From Lolium rigidum (taxonomy: Eukaryota; Streptophyta; Magnoliopsida; Poales; Poaceae): 64,000 nucleotides of DNA. This document shows positions 1 through 11,080 of this stretch, one piece after another; position 1 is the stretch's first letter, and the number at the start of each line of letters is the position of its first letter. The stretch spans positions 183,178,017 to 183,242,016 of the forward strand of contig NC_061513.1 in the NCBI RefSeq assembly GCF_022539505.1. Reading direction: 5' to 3'. A model generated the notes under the pieces. That model was not told the DNA's origin and ran no database searches. It was given only the letters and a program-made list of their open reading frames with translations. Made by a program: the position numbers and the translations under genes.

Positions 1-331
1 AACATTTCCGGGTTCTCGCCCGTTCGAATGAGAGACAACTTATCTTCACAAAATTACCCGGAATCTTAAAAGACTCAAACGGCTTCGGAAATCCTTCATC
101 TTCAGATCACACTCAACAACGGAAGTTCCTTATTTCCCGCGCACAACTTCCTCATTTCCCGCGCTAAATCTTCGCGAGATGCAAATCTTCAGCCGGAATT
201 TTCGGGAGCGCGCAGTCAAATCACCTCCACGTCGTTTTACCGCATTTGACCTAAACACGTGTCAACCATCCAACGGTGTGACCGTTCGGTTTCCACCGTC
301 GGATCCGGATCCCGAATCTCCGAGCGCGGCC

Positions 332-339
332 TATAAATA
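332..339 (+). promoter_or_regulatory. TATA box of the antisense gene, copy 1
   Basis: TATAAATA sits in a GC-rich context about 25-30 bases before a pyrimidine-rich stretch (ATTCATTCTTTCACC) that would suit a transcription start. The same motif is at 24748-24755 in the complete copy. It points into the antisense gene, not into gag-pol. That it is an active promoter is inference. Confidence 0.6.
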
Positions 340-685
340 CCCCGCGGCCCGGTAAAAATTCATTCTTTCACCCCCTCTCACCACATCGTCTTCCTCCTCG
401 CGCCGCGCCGCCGCCGGATCTAGACTCCGGCGAACTTCGTCACGGTGAACCTCGCGCGCCGCCGAGCCGAGGCTCCCCTCGCACCAAGATCATCACGTTT
501 GAACGAGAAACTCGCTCCGCCGCCGATTCGTGGTTACGCGAGTCGACTTCCTCCAAGTTCAGCGACCTCAACTCCGCCGGAGCTCCGTCGAGCCACCGCG
601 CCATTAGCGGTAAGTACGCCGGCCTTGTAGAAGACAACGTAGTGTAGAAGATAGGTTCAGTGATCCGGGTACTCAAACACTTTGT

Positions 686-2357
686 ATGGGTGCAGCCGGA
701 AGCATGCCACTCGAATCGTCACTTTGCACTGGTAGCTCTTCGAGTAGCCCGGATCTCAACCAAATAGAACCCATATGCCCGGATCCCATATCATTCCTGC
801 CACCATATATTTCCGACTTAAGACTAGCTCAACCTTTTTCCGCATCTTCCAGCGCCGCTCCAAGCCGGATTCCTACCCTTCAAGAGCTCCAAGAGGAACT
901 CGAGGGACAAGCTCGGATGGCAGCAAAGGTGCGGGAGGCGGAAAGCAAGAAGGCGTCCAAGGCCCGGATCCGCGAAGGAGAACGGGGTCAATGGTGGCCT
1001 GCGGAAACCACGGACGTGGAGCTTAGAGAGCTCCAGAACAAAGGAATGATCTCCTCACACTGGAGCTTCACACGTGATTCCGTCGTCCCCAAGCCGGAAA
1101 CCGGAGAAGTCGTTATGACCAAGGCTTGGGTGGAACGCGGACTTTCACTTCCTTGTTCGGAATTTTTCTCTCCATCCTCAGCACCTACGGGCTCCAGCCC
1201 CACAACATTTGCCCGAACTCATACCTTCTTCTGTCCAACTTCGTGACTCTCTGCGAAGGACATCTTGGGATCCGGCCGGACGTTAAGTTGTGGCAGTTCT
1301 TTTTCCGGGTGAAGAAAGAAACCAAGGAGAAAGCTATGGTGAGCTAGCGGAAGCATGACGTTTATGCTCCGCCCTAGTCGCATGTACCCTCCCCATGACT
1401 CACACGAATCCGTCCGGTCTTGGAACGCCGGATGGTTTTATGAGAAGAATGCTTCAGTTCCGAAGGTCCATGAAGGCCTGCCTCAGTTCATCAACGAACC
1501 TCCGGAAGAACTCGCGAGCTGGAGCTTCGTCCCTTCGCTCGCCCAGACCCCAATTCTGGAGAAGGCGGCGCGGAGAATCTCCTGGCTAGTCCACGACGGG
1601 CTAACCGGAGCCCGGCTTACACTTAGCTGGTTTTCCCGGAGAATCCAGCCTCTACGCTACAACGCGCGCCGATGTGCGCATATACCGGGCGGATGATCCT
1701 CTCCGGGTTACCCGCCACGATCTTCCGGCCGACTCTGCGAAGAGAAGGATCAAGACGTTGGTGAAGATTCCGAGGGGCCAACAGGTCCCGGAACTAACCA
1801 AAGACATTTTTACAAGCGACCAATGTCCTCCGGTAAGCTTCGTCCTTTTCACTGTTCCAAACTTCACAAACTTTTGGATGTTCATCTTTAACTTTATTCA
1901 TTTTCCCTCCAGCTCAACACTTTGGCGGAGGAAGACTTTCGCGCCATTCTCCGTGTTCCCGTTACCGAAGACACGGCGGAGGAGGTTCCGGATGACGACG
2001 AGGAGGAAGAGGAACGAGGCACCTCGCAAGGCGGCCCCTCGACCTACAAAGCGTCCCCGCGCCAAGGCTTCCGGCTACGAAGCCGGAGCTAGCGGCGAGG
2101 CCTCCGCCAAGAAACCGAAGACGGTAAAACCACCTCCGCTAGACTCAAGGAAAGCGGAGCGTGCACGTATACGGATGCTCTCAACAGCCGGCCAAGGCAC
2201 GCGCCCCATTATCCCCGGCGCCTCGTAAGTTTCCGAGCATGACACGATTTTAACTTAGCGAAATTATCTCTTGTCTGAATCCTTTCACCTGTTTGCAGGA
2301 ACCCGAAACCCGCCGCCACGCGGACCGCCAGCCAGGAGCCCATTACCAAATACATGA
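686..2357 (+). pseudogene. Tat-element antisense gene (putative gypsy-type transposon domain), partial copy 1
   Basis: The open segments encode the N-terminal half of the plant protein family annotated in databases as putative gypsy-type transposon domain. Visible are FLPPYISDLRLAQPFSA, then YGLQPHNICPNSYLLLSNF, CEGHLGIRPDVKLWQFFF and MYPPHDSHESVR. A probable intron at 1833-1912 (GTAAGC...TCCAG) follows, then an acidic and basic low-complexity segment and a second probable intron at 2225-2298 (GTAAGT...TTGCAG). A GTAAGT at about 605 may start a 5'-UTR intron. Frameshifts near 1070-1200 and 1420 break the frame, and the gene is cut at about 2360 by the junction with element A. Function is unknown. 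In this copy the acceptor of the second intron is intact, whereas copy 2 has a mutated one. Confidence 0.7.
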
Positions 2358-2361
2358 AGAA

Positions 2362-4671
2362 CCTCGCATCATCCATAAGATGTATATATTCTCACGGATG
2401 ATCAAATACTTAGCTAATTCATAAATATGGAGCATGTGAAACAACATAATCATCAGTAATGCAAACCATGAATGGATACCAATAGCAATGATAAGCAACA
2501 TGAGACATAAACACTTGCAAGATTGCAATAGTCATAATGAAGTAAGACAAAGTGGTATCTCGCTTGCCCCTATTTGGAAGCTAAACATAAATGCACAGGG
2601 CACCTCTGAAGTCCAAAAGAAGACTAGAAGTAAGGATATCGAAAGATGCAAGCATCACAAATATGCAATAAATAATCTTGTCTTGGGACAATCACATTAC
2701 ACTAAGAATGACTGCCAATGCTTCTAGGAAAGTGCTTTAAAAGAGAGAATGGTGACTCAACATTGCGGTGGTTGAATGGTCCTTTGCAAAGGAAAGAAGA
2801 GATTAAACATGTGCTAGAGCTTTTTATTTGTAAAACTGAGGTAAAATTGCTTTTTGAGTGGTGGTTGCTTTTGTCAACGAATCGGTAAAAGGGTTTTTGT
2901 CATCTTCCATACTAAACAAGTTTGAGAGTGGTTCCGAAATATTTGGGCGAAGCCTCTTTTCATCTATGCTATTTATAAAACTGTGACACTCTTCCCATCC
3001 ATTGCTTACACATACCATGGCTAGCCGAATCCTCGGGTGCCGACCAACAATCACAAACCATGGAGGAGTGTCACTTTCTTATAATTTCCTATTTTCTTCC
3101 CCATTTGGAAGTTGTGGTCAAACCAGCTCTTCTTCTTTTTATATCTATCATTTTTTATTGACAAGCGAGATGAAGCTCACGAGTCTTGCGGTACTTAGTA
3201 AAGCATGGAAGACGACAATAATAACTCTCACATCCTCATGAGCTAAAAATAGTGTCACAAAACGAGGATTTATTTGAAGGTTTTAAAGGTAGCACATGCA
3301 AATTTGCTTGGAGTGGCGATAAACTACAACGTGTAGGTAGATATGGTGGACTCATTTGGCATGCTTTGGTTCAGTAGTTGGATGCACGAGCACTAACTCC
3401 GCTCAGTACAGGTGAAGGCTAGCAAAAGACCGGGAAGCGACAATCAAAAATGCATTGGCGGTCATAATCATGCTTGCGACAAAACGCGATTAAAAACGGC
3501 ATACAAGCAATGCAAGAACTCTGAGGCAAAATAAATGATCAAGGCTTAATTGACTATTGTTCAGTCATATGCATGCGTGAGCACGTGCCAAGTCAATTCA
3601 AATGAAACAGTCAGAGGAGGATACCACAATGTCAATACCGCTATATGAAAAGAGCAATGCAAGCAAACGCGAATGTAAAATGTTACCCACCAAATGTAAA
3701 TTGAAACCAGTCGTGAGAGAGCGGTACTACTGAATATAATTGAGTAACATACACCCCACATGTATAAACTAAGTACCTTCACATAGATGAGTATATGTAC
3801 AAAAATGAAAACAAATAGAGTTCATACCAGGCTCTCACCACACGCAGATTGTCGTAGATCGTCATTATTGCTATACTTGTGTGGCTCGAATGATATAAAA
3901 TGAAAACCATGCTCCAATATAGCCTTGAGAGGCCACTGAACCCTGCATCAAACTATACAAAACCAAAAAAAAGAACAACAAATATTTTTGGATTTTCGAT
4001 ATTAGAGTCACCGAACGAAAGTAAAATCTTTTTGGATTTTCTCATAGAAAACCAACGACAGTAAATAAAGCAAAATAGGAACAAGAAACCAAATAAAAAA
4101 ATGATAAACAGAAACAACAGAAATAGTTTTGGTCTTTTTGTGTTTTAGAAAAGAATAAAAGCAAAAACAAGAGAAAAAAAACTAAAAGAGTCACACAAAA
4201 ACAAAGTGGCAGAAATCTGCCAAAACTTGACAGCAGTACAGTAATGAATTTTTTCGAAAATCTTGTGATGCTCAAATCAAAACGTGCGCAACTAATGAAA
4301 GTTAGATAATAACCTGGGGAGCATGAACAAAAATTGGCAGCTCAAAATAACGTTCTGGCTATTTTTAGGAATGTTTCCAGTATCAGTCCAGAATCTGTTT
4401 TTTTAGACAACACTTCCCCAAATATCATCTTCCTCATATTAGAGGAAACCATCGAGCACACAAATGAAATAAAAAGTAAAATTAGAGGTTACTACAGTAG
4501 TAACAACCTTCAAAAACTAAAATAATAACCTACTGAAATAAAAATAACCGAAAGAGAAACAACCAAAAGAAGCGAAACAAGTATATACAAATGACCGGCA
4601 ATTGTAATATGCAATGAATGAGTGATGCCGGCGTACCTCCCCCAAGCTTAGGCTTTTGGCCTAAGTGAGGC
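2362..4671 (-). other. Non-coding 3' internal region of element A
   Basis: There is no credible gene here. On the minus strand it resembles the non-coding internal part of the Sabrina-like element at 13640-16200: both contain AAAGCTCTAGCAC followed by a TTTGCAAAGGACCATTC or TTTGAAGGACCATTC block and GTTGAGTCA. The segment closest to the extra ORF has the purine-rich AAGCTTGGGGGAGGTAC typical of these elements. Short plus-strand ORFs are chance openings. Confidence 0.6.
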
Positions 4672-5792
4672 TCAGTACCAAGGGTCCCATGATGTAGTAG
4701 GTGTTGGGACATACTCCGAGGTAGCACCATCTTCCGGATGAGAGCTCGAGGATGCACAAGGATAATACACCGTGTAGTCGACAGGGGGTGCCTCCTGATA
4801 CTCCTGGGATTCCGGGTCATGCTGCTCATGGAAACCAAGTACTCTGAGCTCATCCTCCACTCTCTCGAATGTAACAAAGAGAGGCATGTTGACAACACTG
4901 AACAAACTTTGTCGAGGCAAAGGCAAGTGCCTTTCCTCACAGTCAGCGAAAAACAATCTATACATCAAGTTTCCGAAAGTCGAATCATTGGTAACAAAAT
5001 GATGCATTTTCATTGCCGCAAGGTAAAGCCATGGCGACACCATCAAAGTATCAGTAGGATCCACATGGAGATCATAGTGCAGAAGAGCACGTGTAGCAAT
5101 AATCCCACCATAACAGGGAGACAACCGTCGAGCAATCAAAGCACCAAGATTATACTTGGGGCTTTGATTGATGGCCGCATCGAGAAAAGCCAAGTGATGG
5201 TTAGAGATATTACTAGTGTTCTGTCTTCCCAAAACACTAGTAACAAGAAAATAGATAAAATAACGAACATCAGGGAATTGGATGTTTCTTATCTTTCCTC
5301 ACTGGGAGCTGTGAGTGTCATCACCGGTCACTTCCCTGTAGACTTCTGCAAGTTCAACTTGGCTGTTTGAAATCTTCTTGTCTGCACCAAACGCACCAAG
5401 ACCTAAAATGCTGCAAAATTCTGTCAAGAGCATGACAATAGGTCTATCATATATTTTGAAGGACACAGTAGAACCACATTCTCTAGATTTGAGCTTGAAG
5501 CTCTTAGTGAAAATCTTGGTAAGCAATGCATATTGAGGGACTTAATTCCTCATATAAGAGGTTAGTCCAACTTTATCAACAAGGTGCAGGAAATCTCCAC
5601 GAATCCCTGCATCGTTCAAGAAATCATAGCAAGGATATGTGCATGCATTTACATCACCAAAATCCCAGTCACCGATGTCTGGCGCGATGTCATCTTCATT
5701 GTAGGATCTCCTAATTCGAGTGGAAGACCTCGAAGGTCTCAATGACCTCCTTGGTTCCCCCTCAAAGAAGTCGCCAAAGTTGTGCTAGTTCA
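4672..5792 (-). pseudogene. Athila-type extra ORF downstream of pol
   Basis: Two collinear minus-strand open segments can be read, 5742-5299 and 5232-4672. The first contains YPCYDFLNDAGIRGDFLHLV, FKLKSRECGSTVSFKIYDRP and LLTEFCSILGLG. The second contains HLAFLDAAINQSPKYNLGAL, GGIIATRALLHYDL and a serine- and proline-rich acidic tail ending WDPWY-stop. This layout (a conserved start, then 'EFCSILGLG', then a repeat-poor C-terminus) is characteristic of the extra ORF of Athila-lineage elements, of unknown function, sometimes called env-like. The probable start ATG at 5790-5792 is followed two codons later by a TAG, and a stop separates the two segments, so the copy is dead. No membrane segments are obvious. 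Confidence 0.6.
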
Positions 5793-5949
5793 TGCTCTTT
5801 TCTGAAATTTGAAGCCCACAATATTAAAATTAATTTCGAGACAAACAAATAAGGTAGGATAGTAAAACAACAAGTAGGAAGGCTAAACATGCATCAAAAC
5901 TACTTCTAAGAGCATAAATCAAACATGCAAGATCACATAATCCTGTCAC

Positions 5950-6480
5950 CTAAAATGGCAAAATACTCAAGATATACTCCACCAAACAAAATTCTACTTG
6001 GATGATCGGAGGAGTCACATACCAGAGAGCAAATGTGCCAAATTTCAGACAAAAATCTGGGCCGAGCAAGGAGATCGAGAAATCCTGAGCTCCCGGGCGA
6101 AAACGCGAGTGAGAACGAACTGGTACGAGTTTTTTCGGGAGAGAGAGTGGAATGAGTGGAAGGGATGAGTGAGTGGGGCCAGGAGGGCTGGCCCCATACA
6201 CATAGCAGGCGCGGCTAGGGGGGTGCCCGCGCCTGGCCCATGTATGGCCGGCCCCCCCTGAGCAGCCCCAGGTCCCAATCCTCCTCATTTCATGAATAAA
6301 CTTTTTTGGTAAACTTTCTGGAATTTTTCGAGAAACTTCATTTTTTGACCAAATTCCATATTTTAAAACAAAAGATTCAGTGCAGGAAAAATTTAAACAA
6401 CGATGAAAGACCAAACCAAATAAAACTTCCAGTAGCTCTAAAATATTCGAATATGAAAAGTAAACAGTAGTGGCACTTAT
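5950..6480 (-). other. LTR-like GC-rich module between protease and extra ORF of element A
   Basis: This block lies inside element A. It has GCGCGG-rich and GGCCC-rich stretches followed (plus strand) by CTGGAATTTTTCGAGAAACTT. The same order occurs in A's own LTR, where a GGCGCGGCCAGG region is followed at about 9712 by CTGGCATTTTTCTCGAAAGTT. It may be an internal second promoter/leader block or the remnant of another LTR. It has no credible coding content. Confidence 0.4.
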
Positions 6481-6587
6481 GAAAGCATTGTTTCATTCAT
6501 AAAAATCACTTTGGTGGCAAGGTTGATCAGGTCTTGACATCAAAAATAATTTTATATGAAGTAAAATCTTGCATTTTCACAAAATAA

Positions 6588-7650
6588 TCAAGTTACCTCA
6601 ATTTGATTAGGAATATCTCCAATCATAATAATATCACACTCCTTATGAGGCTTTGACATAGGCACATGTATTTGACCAATTTGAATGGTCTCAATATTGA
6701 TAATAGAATTTAGGCAATATGCCCCATTAATCTTCTTCGGAAAATAGACGGTATGCTCCTTGTCATTAACATTAAAAGTAACCTTGCGTTGATTGCAATC
6801 AATAACAGCCCCTGCAGTATTAAGAAAAGGTCTCCCAAGAATAATAGACATATTGTCATCCTCGGGCATTTCTAGCACAACAAAGTCACTTAAAATTAAA
6901 CAATTATGAGCAACTTGAACAGGAACATCCTCACATATACCAACAGGAATAGTAGTGGACTTATCAGACATTTGCAAAGATATATCAGTAGGTATCAACT
7001 TTTCTAAATCAAGTCTTCTATAAAGAGAAAAAGGCATGACACTAACTCCGGCTCCTAAATCACATGGAGCAGTCTTAACATAACTATTTTTAATAGAGCA
7101 AGGAATTGTAGGTATACCTAGATCTCCGAGCTTCTTTGGAACTTTGCCATTGAAGGAATAATTAGCAAGCATAGTAGAAATTTGCTCAGTAGGAATTTTC
7201 CTTTTGTTAGAAACAATATCCTTCATATACTTTGAATAAGGAGGCAATTTAATAGCATCAGTCAAAGGAATTTGCAAGTACATAGGTTTCATCCATTCAC
7301 AAAAACGGTTAAAGTGTTCCTCTTCCCTTGATTTGTGTTTCTTATCAGGGAAAGGCATTGGTTTTTGCACCCAAGGTTCTCTTTCTTTGCCATGTTTGTT
7401 GGCAATGGAATCTTCCTTAGTGTACTTCACGTTTTTAGGTTGCTTTTCAGGTGCAACCTCAGCTTCTTCTACTTCTTCCTTATCGGAAGCCTCACTTTTC
7501 TCATTGCCGCTTTCAGTTTCGGCATCGGAAATAGATATGCTATTAGGATCTATAGCGGTATCAGAAGATTCTACAGGTGTTCTATTTTCCTTCTTCTTCT
7601 TTTTCTTAGATTTAATCGTAGTATCATCAGCGCGCTGCGAATCCTAGCAA
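6588..7650 (-). pseudogene. Element A gag C-terminus and aspartic protease
   Basis: The main open segment (7430-6588, 280 residues) contains FCEWMKPMYLQIPLTDAIKL, then CDLGAGVSVMPFSLYRRLDL, matching the retropepsin active-site context of Athila elements (usually D-[LI]-G-A-S-V; here A-G-V). MSIILGRPFLNTAGAVIDCN is the typical flap and second conserved block. The upstream part to about 7650 is in a shifted frame with a lysine-rich and acidic linker (SKKKKKENRT) joining gag. The ORF stops at 6588 after IPNQIEVT, with no reverse transcriptase following. Normally the protease matures Gag and Pol in virus-like particles. Confidence 0.75.
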
Positions 7651-7711
7651 AAGGACAATTCATTACTCCTCTAATTAATGAGCAAAACCTTGCCCATGCG
7701 ATAGGAAATAT

Positions 7712-8533
7712 TTATTCTTTCTCCAACAGAAAGTCAGTAATATTTTGCAAAGCAGCATGTTGAGCACTAGCAGGGAAATATTTCTGAAAGAAAGCTGCAA
7801 CTAAATCCTTAGGACATTTAATAGACCCAGGCAATAAACTATCATACCAAGATTTCGCGGCACCTTTCAAAGTAAAAGGGAAAATCTTAGTAATAAAGTA
7901 AGTGTGCATTTTATTATCATCAGGAAAAACATTACTCAAAGCACTGAGCTCATTCATATGCTTCATAGCACTTTCATTTTCAGTACCACAAAAAGGCTCC
8001 TTCTCAACAATTGATATATAACATAAATCTAGAGAGAAATCATAATCCTTATCCCTAATGTCTATGGGAGATGTGGCAAAAGGTGGATCAATAGGCGGCG
8101 TATATTTAATAGCGTGCCTTGCAAGTAGGCTTTTAGCAGCGCTTGCATTAATAGCGGCGTGACATTCATCAATTAAATCATCATCAAGCTCAATATAAGC
8201 TTCATCAAAATCGTCACTAGCATGCTCTCCGAGCTCAGGTGAACTGGAGGGCGAAAAAGTACTTATTTCATTTTCGATTTGCTTAGCCCTAGCAATTGTG
8301 GTGTCTAGGAAAGGACCTAACGAACCACTGTCATCAAACACAGTAGAGGCACCATCCAAATCATCATGAGAATTTTCAGATTCAACAGAAGTAGTAGCAT
8401 GTTCAACATAAGGTGGAGTAAGAAGCTTACTCATCACAGACGGCGAATCAAGAGCAGCAGAGGTATTTAAAGTTGTACCTCTTCTTGTAGTGGACGGAAA
8501 TATAGGGACTCTTTCATCTCGAGTCTTCCCCAT
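7712..8533 (-). CDS. Element A Gag (capsid region)
   Basis: Start chosen at ATG 8531-8533 (MGKTRDERVPIFPSTTRR), typical for Gag of this Gypsy group. An upstream in-frame ATG at 8548 is possible. An acidic central linker is followed by KIFPFTLKGAAKSWYDSLLP and PKDLVAAFFQKYFPASAQ, the retrotransposon gag core (W-x8-W-like helices). The frame ends at 7712 and the reading continues in another frame into the protease segment. The start lies 56 bases inside the primer binding site, as expected. The protein would assemble virus-like particles in the cytoplasm. Confidence 0.75.
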   Translation of the reverse strand: MGKTRDERVPIFPSTTRRGTTLNTSAALDSPSVMSKLLTPPYVEHATTSVESENSHDDLDGASTVFDDSGSLGPFLDTTIARAKQIENEISTFSPSSSPELGEHASDDFDEAYIELDDDLIDECHAAINASAAKSLLARHAIKYTPPIDPPFATSPIDIRDKDYDFSLDLCYISIVEKEPFCGTENESAMKHMNELSALSNVFPDDNKMHTYFITKIFPFTLKGAAKSWYDSLLPGSIKCPKDLVAAFFQKYFPASAQHAALQNITDFLLEKE

Positions 8534-8588
8534 AATGAATAGCAGCAAACAGGATCACTTCCAAGTTGACTTATAAATAAAGCTATGC

Positions 8589-8606
8589 TCCCCGGCAACG
8601 GCGCCA
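8589..8606 (-). promoter_or_regulatory. Primer binding site of element A (tRNA-Asp)
   Basis: Minus-strand TGGCGCCGTTGCCGGGGA is complementary to the 3' end of plant tRNA-Asp(GTC). It lies 11 bases from the end of the LTR, the same spacing as in the Sabrina-like element. Confidence 0.85.
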
Positions 8607-8617
8607 GAAAATAGTCT

Positions 8618-9874
8618 TGATGACCCACAAATATAGGGGATCGCAACAGTCTTCGAGGGAAGTAATAAAGTAATAGCGGAAATAAAGTAAAAACAACAGC
8701 AGTGGTGGATGCGGTAAACAACAGGATTAAAATATTGTAAGCATAGGGATGGATAACCGGGCGTTGCATGAATAAGACGACTCATATAATAGCTAACATG
8801 GGCATTTGCAGATAAAGTGATACAAGTATCCAAGAATAAAATAAACAAAGGAGTGTGTTCCTATTTGGTCACGCGTGCTCGCAATGAGAAACTTGTGCGA
8901 CATCTTTTTTCCAACCAGCCCATTGCAGCGGGGCCTCGAGGGAAACTACTGGTAATTAAGGTACTCCTTTTAATAGAGTACCGGAACAAAGCATTAACAC
9001 TCCGTGAACACACGTGATCCTCACATCAAAGCCATCCCCTCCGGTTGTCCCGATTATTGTCACTTCGGGGCCTCGGGTTCCGACAATGACATGTGTATAC
9101 AACTTGCAGATATGATCAAGAACAATATATAAAGCATCATCATGAAACCACAATATGTTCAGATCTGAAATCATGGCACTCGGGCCCAAAGTGACAAGCA
9201 TTAAGTATAACAAGTTGCAACAATGCATAAAATACTCACAACGGATACTAGGAACTATGCCCCGAACAATTCTAATGCTATTACATGAACGAACTCATCC
9301 AATCCCGACCATCCCCTTCAGCCTACAGCGAGGGAACTACTCACACATGGATGGGGGAACCATGGATGGTTGATGGAGAGGCGTCGGTGATGGCGATGGC
9401 GATGATCTCCTCCAATTCCCCGTCCCGGCAGGGTGCCAGAACGGAGTTCCTGCCTCCGAAATAGGGTTTCCGAGGCGGCGGCGCTACAGACTTTTCTCTG
9501 GAATAACTTCGAACCCCCTAGGGTTTTCTCGTGAAGAGGATCTTATAGCCGAAAGGGGAGGCCGAAACGAAGAAGGGGTCGGGAATACACCCCCCAGGCG
9601 CGGCCAGGCCTGGGCCGCGCCTGGGCCATGTACTCCCAGCTCCAGGCCCCCCTGCTCTTCACCTTCTGGCTCCGTGAGTTCCCCGGGAAAATAAGGCATT
9701 TGGGTATATTTCTGGCATTTTTCTCGAAAGTTGATTTTCTGCACAAAAACAAGACACTAGGGCAATTCTGCTGAAAACAGCGTTAGCCCGTGTTAGTTGC
9801 ATTCAAAACACACAAGTTTGAGGGCAAATAATAACAAAAAGGTTCGGGAAAGTAGATACGTTTTGGACGTATCA
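8618..9874 (-). repeat. 5' LTR of element A
   Basis: On the minus strand it begins TGATACGTCCAAAACGTATC and ends GGGTCATCA, giving TG...CA ends. It is directly followed by the primer binding site spacer. GC-rich central sequence with GGCGCGG repeats is typical of this LTR type. No matching partner LTR is present in the window. Confidence 0.75.
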
Positions 9875-9997
9875 GTTAGCAAGTTTTTCATTAGCAAAGC
9901 TAACATTAATTAATAAGAGTGGAATCTACCGGAATATTTTCTATTCTAGATAAATGACTAGCTACCGGATTATCCTCACCTTTTCTATCAACAATAT

Positions 9998-10665
9998 TTA
10001 AATCAAATTTTGAAGTAATAAAAACCATATAATAATTCTAAGCTTAGCATATTTCTTATTCATAAGGTATTTAATAGCAGGGTGATTGGAGTGTACTACG
10101 ACTTCAAAATCTACAATGTAAGGTCTAAACTTATCACATGCAAAGATCACATCAAAAAATTCCTTTTCGGTAGTAGTATAATTTCTTTGGGCACCATGAA
10201 GAGTTTTACTAGCATAGTATATGACATTTAGTTTCTTATCAACACTTTGACCTAACACAACACCTACCGCATAATCACTTGCATCACACCTAATATCAAA
10301 TGGTAAATTCCAATTAGGTGATTGAATTATAGGAGCACTTATCAAAGCATTCTTTAAAACATTAAAGGACTCCACACAATCATCATTAAAGGAGAATGTA
10401 ACATCCTTTAGCAAAAGATTAGGAAGAGGCTTTGATATTTTAGAAAAGTCTTTAATGAATCTTCTATAAAAACCAGCATGCCAAGGAAACTTCTTATACC
10501 TTTAATATCCCACAGGTATGGTAGTTTCTCTATGGATTCTATCTTTGCGCGGTCCACTTCAATGCCTCTTCCAGAAACTCGATGTCCAAGGACTGCACCT
10601 TCTGTTACCATAAAATGGCACCTCTCCCAATTTAGTACTAGGTGTTGGTACTCACATCGCTGCAA
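9998..10665 (-). pseudogene. Element B reverse transcriptase C-terminus and RNase H
   Basis: Segment 10665-10408 carries the thumb region: NWERCHFMVTEGAVLGHRVS followed by GIEVDRAKIESIEKLPYL and RSFLGM. Segment 10414-9998 carries the Ty3/Gypsy RNase H: LPFDIRCDASDYAVGVVLGQ (first catalytic Asp), YASKTLHGAQRNYTTTEKEF (catalytic Glu) and VVHSNHPAIKYLMNKK. The segments are in different frames at about 10410. The catalytic YxDD part of the reverse transcriptase is absent; the sequence between thumb and protease has been deleted. Confidence 0.8.
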
Positions 10666-10735
10666 AACTTTGTTAAGATTGAATAGACGATAAGTAAACT
10701 TTAAAAATTTAAATTCTAATCTTTCACCAGCACAT

Positions 10736-11075
10736 TTAATGAATACTTTCTATTTTGGTAAACTAATTTCAACACCCATGGTATCTAAGAAAGGTCTACC
10801 GAATATTATAGGACAAAATACATGTTGGGAGCAACCAAGTATAATAAAATCAGCGGGGTACTTAATCTTTCCTACTAATACTTCAACATCTCTTACCATA
10901 CCTAGAGGACAAATATACTCTTTATTAGCAAGTTGAATGAATAGTTATATACATGTCTCTTCCATGTGTATGGGATCAATGTTAGGCTTGATTTCAAGAC
11001 ATAGAGAATATGGTATCACACTTATACTTGCTCCAATATCACAAAGACCATGATAGCATGAAGTTCCAATAGCAC
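10736..11075 (-). pseudogene. Element B aspartic protease fragment
   Basis: On the minus strand can be read YICPLGMVRDVEVLVGKIKY, then an ADFIIL block and IIFGRPFLDTMGVEISL, the standard downstream half of Athila-lineage protease, with a preceding ISVIPYSLCLEIKP from the active-site side. Stops interrupt the frame. The fragment is cut on its right by the Sabrina-like insertion at 11080/11081. Confidence 0.7.
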
Positions 11076-11080
11076 ATGAT

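Larger units (their letters stand above)
1..2361 (-). mobile_element. Truncated Tat/Retand-type Gypsy retrotransposon fragment (antisense-ORF part)
   Basis: This stretch is nearly identical over its whole length to 24419-26785, inside the complete Tat-lineage element further right, and runs in the same direction. The homology stops at about 2359-2361, just after a shared AAATACATGAAGAA. To the right the sequence becomes the non-coding tail of a different retrotransposon. The left side continues beyond the window. Only the antisense-gene part is present here; gag-pol would lie outside the window or is lost. The strand given is that of the parent element's gag-pol; the included gene reads on the plus strand. 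No target duplication is visible at the right edge, so this end is a breakpoint rather than an element terminus. Confidence 0.85.
2362..9874 (-). mobile_element. Athila-type Gypsy retrotransposon A, 3' LTR missing
   Basis: Read on the minus strand the order is: LTR (8618-9874), tRNA-Asp primer site (8589-8606), gag, protease, a GC-rich LTR-like block, a large Athila-type extra ORF, then about 2.3 kb of non-coding sequence. No reverse transcriptase, RNase H or integrase was found between protease and the extra ORF, so this copy looks non-autonomous or internally deleted. The left end breaks off at about 2361 against a Tat fragment, so the second LTR is absent. The right edge of the LTR abuts element B coding sequence, showing that A inserted into B. 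The closest family is probably one of the Sabrina/WHAM-like Triticeae groups; the exact name is uncertain. Confidence 0.75.

Noticed and set aside
440..676. Minus-strand 78-codon ORF repeated at 24857-25093
   Set aside because: It overlaps the leader of the antisense gene in both copies. Identity simply follows from the copies being one family, and it contains no recognised domain.
2362..8617. A 3' LTR for element A
   Set aside because: I looked for the LTR ends and internal blocks of 8618-9874 to the left and found none. The element is truncated at about 2361.
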